Shown here: one piece after another, positions 17,033-25,280 of the stretch
Position numbering within the stretch: the first letter of the stretch is position 1
How the letters are laid out: each line of letters opens with the position of its first letter
Source: a halophilic archaeon
Lineage (GTDB): Archaea; Halobacteriota; Halobacteria; Halobacteriales; Haladaptataceae
Direction of reading: 5' to 3'
Assembly: GCA_003298465.1 (NCBI GenBank)
Contig: QNGA01000001.1
Coordinates: 682,001-746,000, forward strand
Length of the DNA stretch: 64,000 nucleotides
Translations under genes and position numbers: made by a program
The notes under the pieces: model-generated
What the model was told of the DNA's origin: nothing
What the model saw: the letters and a program-made list of their open reading frames with translations, nothing else
The model's database searches: none

Positions 17033-17523
17033 TAGACTGCAATCCAATCGACGTAAAGTCGGCTGAGAGGGCCAGAGAGCGGTTCGAGGTGAAGCGAGAG
17101 GAACGAGACGAAGTATCGTGCTGGCCGTGGACAGCGGACACATGGAGTGGCGGTTACGGTCGCTTCTATCTCGACGGTCATCGCTATCACGCCCACCGGA
17201 TTGCGTGGGTGTTAGCGTACGGAGAAGACCCCGGTGACAACCTCGTACTGCACGACTGCGCTAATGTGGAATGTGTGAATCCGATGCATCTCTACGTAGG
17301 TGATCAGTCCGACAATATGCAGGATGCGAAGGACTGGCGCGGGAAGGACGTGTTCGGTGGTGAGGATCATCCGAACGCGAAGCTCTCGGTAACTGATGTT
17401 CGGGAAATTCGGGACCGATACGATGTAGAGGACGTAACGCAGGCTTCCCTTGCCGAGGACTACGGTGTCTCGGATACTACCATCAACCACGTTGTGAACG
17501 AGGTGCTGTGGACGTATGCCTGA
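17029..17523 (+). CDS. HNH endonuclease with C-terminal helix-turn-helix
   Basis: A 164 aa protein. The HNH_3-type core is clear: CWPWTADTWSGGYGRFYLDGHRYHAHRIAW, then NLVLHDCANVECVNPMHLYVGDQSDNM with the DCxxxxCVNPxHL signature that binds zinc and carries the catalytic His/Asn. The C-terminal 50 residues form a helix-turn-helix (KLSVTDVREIRDRY, SLAEDYGVSDTTINHVV), as in phage homing-type HNH proteins. I prefer the ATG at 17029, which overlaps the previous stop by 4 bp; a GTG at 17023 is possible. It may be homing-like or a packaging/processing nuclease. Confidence 0.8.
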   Translation: MIDCNPIDVKSAERARERFEVKREERDEVSCWPWTADTWSGGYGRFYLDGHRYHAHRIAWVLAYGEDPGDNLVLHDCANVECVNPMHLYVGDQSDNMQDAKDWRGKDVFGGEDHPNAKLSVTDVREIRDRYDVEDVTQASLAEDYGVSDTTINHVVNEVLWTYA

Positions 17524-17980
17524 GACGGGTGACGACACGCAGATGGCTGCCGCCTACCCGACGAACGACCAGTACGAGCGCTGGAAGGAGCAGGCCGACG
17601 AGTTCGACATGAGCGTGTCCGGATTCATCGCCAGCATGGTTGAAGCGGGGATGAAGAAGTTCGAGGCGTCGGTCGAGCCGGATGAGACAAATCGGGAACT
17701 CCGCGAGCAGCGCGATGATCTCAAGCACGAACTCGATGATGCCCGAGAGCGAATTAGCGATTTAGAGGACCGTCTGTATCGGTCTGATTCGGCGGAGATT
17801 CGCCGCTTCGTCGAGAGGAATCCGGGTGCGAGTTTCGAGCGTATCACCAGCCATCTGCGTGAGACGGTTCCGGAGCGTGCTAATGAGCACTTGGCGGTCA
17901 TGGAAGGGGAGTCGGTCGAAGTCCACAATGACGCCTACTATCCGCCCGCTGAAGTCATGCAGGAGGAGGGTCGGCGATGA
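17516..17980 (+). CDS. RHH-like protein with coiled coil
   Basis: A 154 aa protein that overlaps the HNH gene by 8 bp. The N-terminus fits a ribbon-helix-helix domain (YPTNDQYERWKEQADEFDMSVSGFIASMVEAGM). Residues 60-95 are a coiled coil (NRELREQRDDLKHELDDA), and the C-terminal 55 residues look like a winged helix (IRRFVERNPGASFERITSHL). Haloarchaeal integrase modules often start with such a gene. An excision or directionality role is possible but not shown. Confidence 0.6.
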   Translation: MPETGDDTQMAAAYPTNDQYERWKEQADEFDMSVSGFIASMVEAGMKKFEASVEPDETNRELREQRDDLKHELDDARERISDLEDRLYRSDSAEIRRFVERNPGASFERITSHLRETVPERANEHLAVMEGESVEVHNDAYYPPAEVMQEEGRR

Positions 17981-18477
17981 GTCATCCGAAGAAGTCGCTG
18001 GACCCGAGCGACCGACTCGGCGTCTACAAGCGGCTTGCTGACGTGCCGAGCCGCTACCGTCTCTACCACCATGCAGACGCCTATGAGGGTGATGATACGT
18101 GGCAGGAGTTCTGCGAGACGTACGAGTACGAGCAGGGAAGCCACGCTCGCTACGAGGAGGAAGTAGACCGCGCTGGTGACCACTGGAAGGGCCACATGGC
18201 GGGCCGTGAGCGACACCACGCGCTCGCCACCCCGGACGACGTAGAGGCGTGGTGTGCGGACCTGCTAGCGGACAAGTCCGAGCGACGAGCGTATGACTAC
18301 TGGCTTCGCGTCAATCGCTTCTACAACTGGTTGCAGTGGCACAGCGACCATCCACACGTCTACAATCCGGTGCTAATGGCCGCCGTGGTCGGTGACGAAG
18401 CGGGAGCGGTGTGGCGGTGGAAAGCCCATGAGAATCGGCAGAACCGTGCGGAGTACCGGAGGCAGGCCGATGAGTGA
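17977..18477 (+). CDS. Integrase-associated hypothetical protein
   Basis: A 166 aa, His/Tyr/Trp-rich, all-helical protein (YRLYHHADAYEGDDTWQEFC, YWLRVNRFYNWLQWHSDHPHVYNPVLMAA). The last part looks like the N-terminal core-binding segment of haloarchaeal integrases. It overlaps the preceding gene by 4 bp and the integrase by 8 bp, so the three form one expression unit. It could be an integrase partner or an accessory core-binding subunit. Confidence 0.6.
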   Translation: MSHPKKSLDPSDRLGVYKRLADVPSRYRLYHHADAYEGDDTWQEFCETYEYEQGSHARYEEEVDRAGDHWKGHMAGRERHHALATPDDVEAWCADLLADKSERRAYDYWLRVNRFYNWLQWHSDHPHVYNPVLMAAVVGDEAGAVWRWKAHENRQNRAEYRRQADE

Positions 18478-19591
18478 CGTTCCGACGGCAACGGGCAGCA
18501 GTAGTTCGGCGGAGAAGGTGGCGGATGCGTTCGGGAAGACGACGGACCCGCTGGCCGAGTTCGAGGAGACGTTCAATGAGTTGGATATCGACCCGTTCAT
18601 ACCGTTCATCGAGGACGTGCTATTCTCAAAAAACCTGCACAGCGATACGAGGCGGAACTATCGGAGTGTCTTCGGTGACTGGCGTGAACACATGCAGAGC
18701 GAAGGGCGGAGTCCTGCGTGTCCGAGCGACGAGCACGTCGTTCGATTCATCGAGTGGCAGTCATCGCCCGACGGTGCAGACAATCATCCGCGAACGGTGA
18801 AGGGGAAACTGCGGAAGCTGAATCGAGCCTACGAGTATTGGCAGGATTCGGCGGCGTTCCCGCACCCGCAGGACTACAACCCGTTCACGCTCGCTCGTAA
18901 CAAGGTGAATCTCGCAGTGCCGGACGGCAAGCAGCACCGCCGAATTCCGGTCGAGGAGTTGCGTGAGATGGTTCGCGGCGTCACCCATCTTCGTAATCGG
19001 GCGATTATCTGCTTCCAGTTCAAACTCGGGCTGCGTGCTGGTGAGGTGGCGAACATCCAGTTAGCCGATATTGCGATGGAGAACGCCGAGATTCAACGGC
19101 ACTACCCAGAGATAGCGGCGGAAGACCGGCTTGCAGGCCGGTCGAACGCTATCTATATTCCACCGGGCGACGAGCGACCGGGAAACAAGTCTGGCCGAGC
19201 GCGGATGCTCCCGCTTGATGACGAACTTCGGCGACTGTTAGTACGGTATCTGTTGGTGCGTCCGGAGAACGACGAGCCGTGGTTGTTCCTCTCGGAGACG
19301 AGCCATACGCAGATGGACCACAAGGGTGTGAACTCGGTGTGGAAGAAGGAGTTGTATCCAGAGTACGCTGAGACCGAGGAGTATCGTCCGGTGACGAGCC
19401 ACTTCGGACGACACCGCTTCTCGACGTGGTGGCGTGTTGAGCAGGAGGTGAACCGTGAACTGGTGAAGTACATGCGCGGAGATTCAGTGGAGAAGGGGTC
19501 GATGAAAGAGCCGATTGATTCGTACCTCCACACGTATTACGAGGACATCGAACAGCTGTATCGAGAGAAAATCTATCGCCTTGGCATCTGA
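18470..19591 (+). CDS. Tyrosine recombinase (integrase) of element A
   Basis: A 373 aa protein. Residues 40-140 form a SAM-like core-binding domain (LFSKNLHSDTRRNYRSVFGDWREH). The catalytic domain has Arg189 (KLGLRAGE), a HxxR box at His311-Arg314 (SHFGRHRFSTWW) and Tyr near 356 (YLHTYYEDI). The start at 18470 overlaps the preceding stop. It should carry out integration and perhaps excision of element A at the GAACGCG core. It is clearly different in sequence from the element B integrase. Confidence 0.88.
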   Translation: MSDVPTATGSSSSAEKVADAFGKTTDPLAEFEETFNELDIDPFIPFIEDVLFSKNLHSDTRRNYRSVFGDWREHMQSEGRSPACPSDEHVVRFIEWQSSPDGADNHPRTVKGKLRKLNRAYEYWQDSAAFPHPQDYNPFTLARNKVNLAVPDGKQHRRIPVEELREMVRGVTHLRNRAIICFQFKLGLRAGEVANIQLADIAMENAEIQRHYPEIAAEDRLAGRSNAIYIPPGDERPGNKSGRARMLPLDDELRRLLVRYLLVRPENDEPWLFLSETSHTQMDHKGVNSVWKKELYPEYAETEEYRPVTSHFGRHRFSTWWRVEQEVNRELVKYMRGDSVEKGSMKEPIDSYLHTYYEDIEQLYREKIYRLGI

Positions 19592-19599
19592 TTTGGAAT

Positions 19600-20088
19600 T
19601 CAATCGTCGGGACGCATTTCCTTTTCTAAGTCAATAATCGCGTCAAAGAACCCTTCAATATCATGGTCATTGACGCTCATAAAGCTGAATCTAGCTACTG
19701 TCGGACTAAGATGGTCTTGGGTGTCAAGATGTTCTACCTTGATATGATATCCATTTAGTACTGCTTTGCCTCCTTTGCTTTCCCAGAACCTCTCTGGAAT
19801 TGTCTTCCTTTCATATCTCACTACCACCGTTGATTCGCCAGACATTGATCCGGTAAAGAATTTCCTTAGACGGTAAAAGAATCTAGAGTCTTCATGTACA
19901 CGGACATTGTCGACTGTGACTCCCCAACTATCAGAGTACTTCGTAACTTCTTGCAGGCGTGCATTGAGGAATCGTTCTCTTTCACGGTCTGATTCTAAAC
20001 CGTTGAGTCTCGACTGGTACGCTATGAATCCAGAGAGCATAGCCGACACAAGCACGACGTATTCTGTGGGTATAGTCCCTAATTCCAT
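19600..20088 (-). CDS. AT-rich single-pass membrane protein of element A
   Basis: A 162 aa protein, convergent with the integrase. One N-terminal membrane helix (EYVVLVSAMLSGFIAYQ) is followed by a soluble domain of about 130 residues with no recognised motif. Its GC content is far lower than that of the rest of the element and the host, suggesting separate and recent acquisition as cargo. The site next to the right attachment end is typical for accessory genes such as exclusion or defence functions, which I cannot confirm. Confidence 0.6.
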   Translation of the reverse strand: MELGTIPTEYVVLVSAMLSGFIAYQSRLNGLESDRERERFLNARLQEVTKYSDSWGVTVDNVRVHEDSRFFYRLRKFFTGSMSGESTVVVRYERKTIPERFWESKGGKAVLNGYHIKVEHLDTQDHLSPTVARFSFMSVNDHDIEGFFDAIIDLEKEMRPDD

Positions 20089-20154
20089 GTTTCAACCATT
20101 ATGTTCCGAATAGATTATAGTATCTTTCTTAGCCGAGAGATATGACTTGCCGAC

Positions 20155-20170
20155 TATCTACTAGTAGATA
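20155..20170. promoter_or_regulatory. Element A right arm palindrome
   Basis: TATCTACTAGTAGATA, a perfect 16-bp palindrome located 9 bp inside the right core, mirrored by the 14-bp match at 13033-13046. Confidence 0.78.
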
Positions 20171-20179
20171 CTGATATCT

Positions 20180-20186
20180 CGCGTTC
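20180..20186. repeat. Element A attachment core, right copy
   Basis: CGCGTTC, identical to 13017-13023. It follows directly on codons for GKTTLL of Walker A, read on the minus strand. Confidence 0.88.
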
Positions 20187-20669
20187 AGCAGCGTCGTCTT
20201 GCCGACGCCGGTGGGTCCCGAGAACAGCGCGACGCCGTGGTGCTCGTACAGCAGCCACAGCAGGGTGACGATTTCGGTGGAGACGCTACCATTGTCGAGC
20301 AGGTCGACGGGCGTCATCGTCTCCGGTGCCTGCTTGCGGATGGAGATGTGGGGGCCGCCCTCGGTGATAGCCGGCAGTGCGACCGCACAGCGTATCGTCT
20401 CGGCGTGGGGAACGCCCTCCGGCGAGAGGTTCACCTTCGCGCTCGGACTGGAGGCGTTCAACTCGACGCCGTCGGCGGCCGCCATCTGCGTGACGACGTT
20501 GACGAACGTCGACTCGTCCTCGAACGCGAGGTTCGTCGGCACGCGCTCGCCGTGGCCGATCCGCCTGCCGCGCGGGACGACCTTGATGCGCTCGCCGACG
20601 CGGTTGGCCTCGATGTCCTCGAGCAGACCGTCCCGGATGGGGACGGTCAGTTTGCCGTGGCCGACGTAG

Positions 20670-20676
20670 TCGCGCA
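20670..20676. repeat. Element B attachment core, left copy
   Basis: TCGCGCA, identical to 26628-26634; on the coding strand TGCGCGA, part of Leu-Arg-Asp codons. Confidence 0.88.
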
Positions 20677-20700
20677 TTAACCCGCTAAATCACCTACGTA
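20677..20700. promoter_or_regulatory. Element B left arm sites
   Basis: TAACCC (20678-20683) and CCTACGTA (20693-20700) are repeated in inverse orientation at the right end (GGGTTA 26622-26627, TACGTAGG 26604-26611). The outer arm lies exactly 16 nt from the core on both sides. Confidence 0.72.
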
Positions 20701-20737
20701 ATACAAGCGACGTTCTCGCCGAAGGGAGGGGGACGGC

Positions 20738-22081
20738 GTGAGCGCCGACGCTGAGGGCGAACGTCAAAGAGGCGGGGGCCAGCCCACGTTACCCGGCGCT
20801 CCATGGTCGGGGACGCGGCGGGAGGAGGACAAGACCCGATTATGGTCATACCTTTCAAACACGCCGGAGGGAGTCCCTCTCTCGGGGCTCGTGTCTCACG
20901 TATTCGGAGCGGCGAGCGGCGACTACTCTAACACGGACTACAAGTTCGCCAAGAGGTTCCTCGAACGGCGCGAGGAGTTCCTAATCGCCCGACAGGACGG
21001 GAATCTGTGGGTCGAGCCGACCATCAGCGGCCTACACTTGAACCGTAGTAAGCAAAGCGTCGAAACGCGAGACGGCGCGGGGGAGGCGGAGTCAAGGGCG
21101 TCCAGTTTCGCAGGCAAGCACATGACGATAGGGAGCGACGCGACGCGGTCGAGTTTGCTCCGGAGTCTGGCGGCGAAAAGGGAGGGGACGGAGGACCGGT
21201 TCAACGTGTTCGAGCGGGTTCGAGGAGAGGGGGCGGAGTATCTGGCTCTCCCGTATTCTACGCGGTTCAATTCGAAGCGCCGGGTCAGTTCGCTCCAGGC
21301 TCGCTATCGGGAGGCGTTCGAGGAGGCGGGGGAGAGGTTCGACCACGGGGTCATGCTGACGGTAACGACGGACCCAGGGAATTTCGAGTCTATCGCGGAG
21401 GCAGCGGAGTCGCTCATGGCGACGAAGAACGCGCTAACGGACAGATTTGCGTATGACCCGGAGACGGGGCCGAGTCGTCCAGGTCGGAGGCTCCCGTCTA
21501 TAGCGGTTCCGGAGTTCACGGACAGCGGCCTCCCGCATATTCATATCGTGTATTTCGGGACAAGATGGCTTGAGGCGGCGGATTCGCTCTCAAACTATCT
21601 AGCAGATAGGCAGGGACGTGTGTTTCACGCGACGCCGATAGCGAACCGCGGCGGGGAATGGGCGTTCTCGGGGCGAGAGCGAGCCGAGAGCGGACGCGAG
21701 GGCGAAGTGGGGGAAGAGGACGGATATAGCGAAGGGCGGGCTCGGAGCGCGGGAGGGAGCGTCTCTCAGTATCTGTCGAAGACACTCCGAGTTTTGGACG
21801 AGTTCGCGGATACGGCTCCGGCCGAGCTTCACGACATGGCAACCTCGGGAAAGGAGATCAGCGAGTTCTGGAAGCTCACCCTTTACTGGGCGACAAACCT
21901 TCGGTTTTTCACCCGTTCGCCATCGCTCTCAGAGAGCAAGAACGACGAGAAAGCAACACTCCCACATATTACGTGCTGGCGGTTCGTCGGCGCAGCACAG
22001 TACAAAGAAATTCCTAGCTCAGTCCGAGCGCAAGCGATTTTTATAACCCGTTCAGGAAATACGCTCGATCCTCCTCACTGA
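20738..22081 (+). CDS. HUH-superfamily replication initiator (Rep) of element B
   Basis: A 447 aa protein with a GTG start and a strong ribosome-binding site (gggaggggg, 20723-20731). An N-terminal winged-helix-like domain (30-95) precedes the nuclease. Rolling-circle motifs are visible: motif 1 MLTVTTDP (206-213), motif 2 LPHIHIVYFG with His267 and His269, motif 3 SQYLSKTL with Tyr345 and Lys348. It should nick an origin and attach covalently through the single Tyr. It faces inwards from the left attachment end. Confidence 0.82.
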   Translation: MSADAEGERQRGGGQPTLPGAPWSGTRREEDKTRLWSYLSNTPEGVPLSGLVSHVFGAASGDYSNTDYKFAKRFLERREEFLIARQDGNLWVEPTISGLHLNRSKQSVETRDGAGEAESRASSFAGKHMTIGSDATRSSLLRSLAAKREGTEDRFNVFERVRGEGAEYLALPYSTRFNSKRRVSSLQARYREAFEEAGERFDHGVMLTVTTDPGNFESIAEAAESLMATKNALTDRFAYDPETGPSRPGRRLPSIAVPEFTDSGLPHIHIVYFGTRWLEAADSLSNYLADRQGRVFHATPIANRGGEWAFSGRERAESGREGEVGEEDGYSEGRARSAGGSVSQYLSKTLRVLDEFADTAPAELHDMATSGKEISEFWKLTLYWATNLRFFTRSPSLSESKNDEKATLPHITCWRFVGAAQYKEIPSSVRAQAIFITRSGNTLDPPH

Positions 22082-22099
22082 AAGATTCAAATTAACCTA

Positions 22100-22948
22100 T
22101 CAGGAGAGAATATCCATAAGCTCCTCATTTCCTAAAACCCCATCTATTAGCTTAGGGTACCAGGCAACATTCAAATCATATTTTGTTCTTCTAGTCTTTT
22201 TGCTGCCTTCAGCAGAGCTATCTTGAGGTTCAGTCCACAGCTGGGTACCTGTATTAAGATCATCTCCAGCATCCCTATAGAACGTGGCTGAGTGAACCCC
22301 TAACAAATACACTTCTTTTATTCTCTCTTCCGGTACCTCCCCTTGTGTATTCTGGATCCCTCGATCTGTCATTATGACTGGACTACCACTAGTACCGGGA
22401 TGCATTCGAGCATCCGTTACAAAATATGGTTTTCCATCGAAGGGGCGTCCATATGGACTTGATATCAATGCATTCCTTTTTATAGGGAAGAAAGTGGAAC
22501 GGTCAGCAAAGTCACCAGGATATCCTAATATAGTCACATTATTGTCAGGGACTATATTATCATGAATGTAATGTTCACGGGTAAAGGCGAGGCTTCCGGT
22601 TATAGCGTTATTGTAAAACCCTTCCTCAAGAGTACTTAGCTTCTGGTTTATTGGTACTATAGCAATATCTATCTGATCGCCATAGATATGTCCGTACCAG
22701 TCCACTCCTTCTCCATGCTTCAGAGGAATATCGAAATGGCGAGTACTTTCTAGATCGTCATAGTCCCTAAACCAAATCCTCGCTTCTGTCGGAGAGACAT
22801 CCTCAGGGTCAACTACGTGTCGGTTTGTAACAATGTATGTTTTCCCCCTATAATTCAGAAAGAAACCCGTTCCACCTCCTTCTTCGTCTTTATAACGGAT
22901 CGGGGTCGTCGTTGTAAATTCAGGATTAAGCTGACTTTTGTAGATCAT
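22100..22948 (-). CDS. Trypsin-like serine protease
   Basis: A 282 aa protein with the chymotrypsin-fold triad: His44 (YIVTNRHVV), Asp94 (DQIDIAIV) and Ser187 (HPGTSGSPV). There is no signal peptide or PDZ domain, so it is predicted to act in the cytoplasm. It is strongly AT-rich compared with the host, a sign of foreign origin. Stand-alone trypsin-like proteases of this kind occur in mobile elements and defence islands. Partner and target are unknown; a membrane protein gene follows upstream on the same strand. Confidence 0.75.
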   Translation of the reverse strand: MIYKSQLNPEFTTTTPIRYKDEEGGGTGFFLNYRGKTYIVTNRHVVDPEDVSPTEARIWFRDYDDLESTRHFDIPLKHGEGVDWYGHIYGDQIDIAIVPINQKLSTLEEGFYNNAITGSLAFTREHYIHDNIVPDNNVTILGYPGDFADRSTFFPIKRNALISSPYGRPFDGKPYFVTDARMHPGTSGSPVIMTDRGIQNTQGEVPEERIKEVYLLGVHSATFYRDAGDDLNTGTQLWTEPQDSSAEGSKKTRRTKYDLNVAWYPKLIDGVLGNEELMDILS

Positions 22949-23478
22949 TCTCAGGCAATAATTAATGCTATCTTAGAATAAGCTTTCCGAGTACACTCAG
23001 TCTTAACTCTGCGGTCGAGATCCACGAATAAGAAAAAGGGGGACAGTGAGATAATGCCGCCTTATTTCATTGCGTCAAATTTCTAGACCAAAATTTCTAA
23101 TGTCCGTCCTTGAGCTGCATATTATCTGCACTTTAGCGATATAGAAGCCATGCAAATACATGCAACTCAGACGGAAGATAGACTTACAGATATCTCCATA
23201 ACTCGAATAAATAAGGAAGCCAATTTTATATCTAATTCGTATTTTGTCGACCTTAACGGGCTTTAAAAAACAGTCAATAACTATTCCTGTAAGAATATCT
23301 GGGTATATTTGGGGGTCTGCTACTAATTCCCCGACGATAATCGCTGTACAGTGTAGGGGTAAAGAATCAACTTCTGATTAAAGTTATAATCGGAAGTGGA
23401 CGAGAACCGTTCTATTGCCTATTCTCAAAAATAGACCGTCCAAGTAGTAGAGCTAGAAGCGTACAATCAAATCTTCTA
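22949..23478. other. 530-bp AT-rich non-coding region of element B
   Basis: Many stops in all frames and no gene seen. It lies upstream of the protease gene and downstream of the membrane protein gene and may carry the protease promoter. A and T runs are frequent. Confidence 0.5.
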
Positions 23479-24054
23479 TCACAATAAACTGATAAATTGG
23501 AGAAAAAATCCGAGTATAAGCAGTGCCGCTCCCCAGGCTCCGAATGCAGATTGTACTGGAGATTCTAACTCGTTAAATTCACCGGGCTCCAATGTAGGCT
23601 CTTTTGACAGAAGGAACCCTCCACTAAGATCTAAAATCAATCCATATGATTGATTATTAATCGTATGTATTTGGGTTACATCACTGGCCCAGATTATAAG
23701 TTCTATCATAAGCAAAATTCCGATTCCTTGTACTGGATATGAATTTGCTATCTTTTCTTTGTGACTTTGACCTCCTTCTTTCATTTTTTCATCTTCTTCA
23801 TTTTCGCTTTCTTCATTATTAGTGTCGATCAGATATACTATTCCTTGGTTCAGATAACCTAGCGTTATATCTGCTACTTTATTTCTATCGTATATAAAGT
23901 ATATAAGGAGACTTACTTCAAGAAGAGTTCCTATAACGCTAAGAAACAGTGATTGGGTAGCCCAATAAAAGGAGAAAAAGGCTAGGAGGATAGCAAAGAT
24001 TCCAGCAGTGATTCTTAGCATGTTTATTCGTGTTTCTTCTAAATACTTGACCAT
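23479..24054 (-). CDS. Four-helix membrane protein of element B
   Basis: A 191 aa AT-rich protein. Hydrophobic helices lie at about 13-30, 33-50, 105-122 and 170-188, with an acidic cytoplasmic loop (NNEESENEEDEKMKEGG) between the second and third. No family recognised. It is the upstream neighbour of the protease on the same strand. A protease plus a membrane effector is a layout seen in anti-phage systems, but this pairing is inference. Confidence 0.6.
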   Translation of the reverse strand: MVKYLEETRINMLRITAGIFAILLAFFSFYWATQSLFLSVIGTLLEVSLLIYFIYDRNKVADITLGYLNQGIVYLIDTNNEESENEEDEKMKEGGQSHKEKIANSYPVQGIGILLMIELIIWASDVTQIHTINNQSYGLILDLSGGFLLSKEPTLEPGEFNELESPVQSAFGAWGAALLILGFFLQFISLL

Positions 24055-24200
24055 AACAGGGTAGAGGTACTATTGTTTTATAATATATTCTACTTAGATT
24101 TTCTCTAGATGGTTTTCCGCCGCGTCTATACCACAAGGAATTGCAGTCAAAGGGATTACTTCGAGGAGCAGCCAAATACAAAGCGACATAGAATCTCTCT

Positions 24201-24467
24201 ATGGATAAATTTCAGCATGGGAATGCGAGAATCTATAGAACAAGTAGGGAGAGCAGAAGGACGACAACAGGCCGAGCGAGCTGCCCGCCGCGCGGCGACG
24301 GGACGCCTCGACCTATACTCTTTTACCGTAGGCTGAGAGAAAGGCTCGCAAGGAGGTATCTAACGAGTCTACATTCGGGAAAGAAGGTTCCGAAGGAACG
24401 CTGGCACGTTCCCACGGAACTAGTCGAGCGGATTCAAGCCGCCCACACAACAATCTGGCAAGATTGA
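24201..24467 (+). CDS. Possible small basic protein of element B
   Basis: An 88 aa frame. The last 40 residues (RLARRYLTSLHSGKKVPKERW and on to TIWQD) read like a real basic helical protein, while the first half is Arg/Thr-rich and may be out of frame with the true start. A later start is likely. No family is recognised. Confidence 0.3.
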   Translation: MDKFQHGNARIYRTSRESRRTTTGRASCPPRGDGTPRPILFYRRLRERLARRYLTSLHSGKKVPKERWHVPTELVERIQAAHTTIWQD

Positions 24468-24468
24468 A

Positions 24469-24553
24469 CGTCGCCGTTCATGCGACGGCAGGGAGCCGTC
24501 ACTCGTTTTGACGGTTCGCGGGGGCTTCAAAGTTCTCCCTTAGCCGGGGAGAG
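24469..24553. other. Cluster of overlapping hairpins, candidate replication origin or structured leader
   Basis: Stems CGTCGC/GCGACG (24469-24487), GACGGC/GCCGTC (24484-24500), CCGTCA/TGACGG (24496-24514) and CTCCC/GGGAG (24535-24551). Neighbouring stems share strands and so are mutually exclusive. It lies 50 bp upstream of the gene at 24602 in an element that encodes a rolling-circle initiator. Confidence 0.5.
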
Positions 24554-24601
24554 TCCGTTCATACATCCCGTCTCTCGGACTCACTTCTTCCGGGATTCGA
24601 T

Positions 24602-24952
24602 ATGAGTGCGATACAGGATCTACGTGAGGCAAGCGGAGTAACGGACGAGCAGGATAGTGAGCGCGTCGAGGCTCTCGGCGACCTTGACCGCGGCGACCGC
24701 GTTCGGCTGAGCGGGGATTCGGTCATCTACGAGGTCGAGGAGTTCGGCTCGGTCGGCGGCGAGGGTCGGGCGCGGCTTTCGACGGGAGCGTGCGGAGCCA
24801 CGCGGCTTTGCGTCGGCAAGGACGCGGACGGCGATCTCCGAGTCTGGCGGTCGGACGCGACGGATTCGGTTGAACTCGACGCGACACTGCTCGGGGCGGA
24901 GTTCTACGAACAAGATTCTCTCGTTCGAGCAGAACGGGAGGACGAACAATGA
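24602..24952 (+). CDS. Hypothetical small beta-rich protein of element B
   Basis: A 116 aa acidic protein, ATG at 24602. Residues 26-110 look like a small beta barrel (GDRVRLSGDSVIYEVEEFG, DADGDLRVWRSDAT). No named family. It shares ATGA with the next gene. Confidence 0.55.
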   Translation: MSAIQDLREASGVTDEQDSERVEALGDLDRGDRVRLSGDSVIYEVEEFGSVGGEGRARLSTGACGATRLCVGKDADGDLRVWRSDATDSVELDATLLGAEFYEQDSLVRAEREDEQ

Positions 24953-25272
24953 GCGAGAACAGCGGCGGCGCGGAGGATACACTTGCCATAATCGGACAGC
25001 ATGAGGAGGCGGTCGAAGTAGTCGCGGAGCGAGACGACTCGCTCGGAGCGGCGGCTCGTATGATGCTCTCGGCTGAACGAGGCGAGGAAATCGCTAAGAA
25101 AGACTATGTAGAAGCAGGATTCTCGGCTGAATCGTCTGACTCGACCAACTTCGGGGATCTCGGGAGGGTCGTATGGAATCATACGTCGACGCCGTCGGAC
25201 GAGGAACTCAAAGAGGCAGGGCGGCGAGTTCTTCGAGCGGCGAAGGAGGTCGAGGACGAGGGACGCGTATAA
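24949..25272 (+). CDS. Hypothetical helical protein of element B
   Basis: A 107 aa acidic helical protein coupled to the previous gene by a 4-bp overlap. It contains EEAVEVVAERDDSLGAAARMML and ends just before the convergent integrase gene. No domain recognised. Confidence 0.5.
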   Translation: MSENSGGAEDTLAIIGQHEEAVEVVAERDDSLGAAARMMLSAERGEEIAKKDYVEAGFSAESSDSTNFGDLGRVVWNHTSTPSDEELKEAGRRVLRAAKEVEDEGRV

Positions 25273-25280
25273 TGCCGGAG

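Larger units (their letters stand above)
13017..20186. mobile_element. Integrated element A (7.16 kb) inside the ATPase gene
   Basis: Bounded by exact direct repeats CGCGTTC (13017-13023 and 20180-20186). Deleting one repeat plus the intervening 7,156 bp fuses CTG CTG AAC GCG to CAC ATG CCG in frame, restoring GKTTLLNAHMPFIP. It encodes a tyrosine recombinase at its right end, a phage DUF2213 protein, two RHH-type proteins, an HNH protein, a winged-helix protein and an AT-rich membrane protein. There is no complete virion module and no recognisable replication protein, so it is a prophage remnant, a satellite, or an integrative element that depends on a helper. Confidence 0.93.
20180..20676 (-). 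pseudogene. Secretion ATPase, middle fragment with Walker A
   Basis: Second piece of the split ATPase. It covers the end of the N-terminal domain (RDYVGHGKLTVPIRDG, EDIEANR) and the start of the motor domain, ending with Walker A GPTGVGKTT (residues 470-478 of the restored protein) and LLNA. In the present state the frame runs on into element A and stops at 20129 after about 17 foreign residues. The Met at its left edge is created by the element B junction (TTA ATG CGC GAC). A TGA stop five codons upstream blocks any longer reading. Confidence 0.9.
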
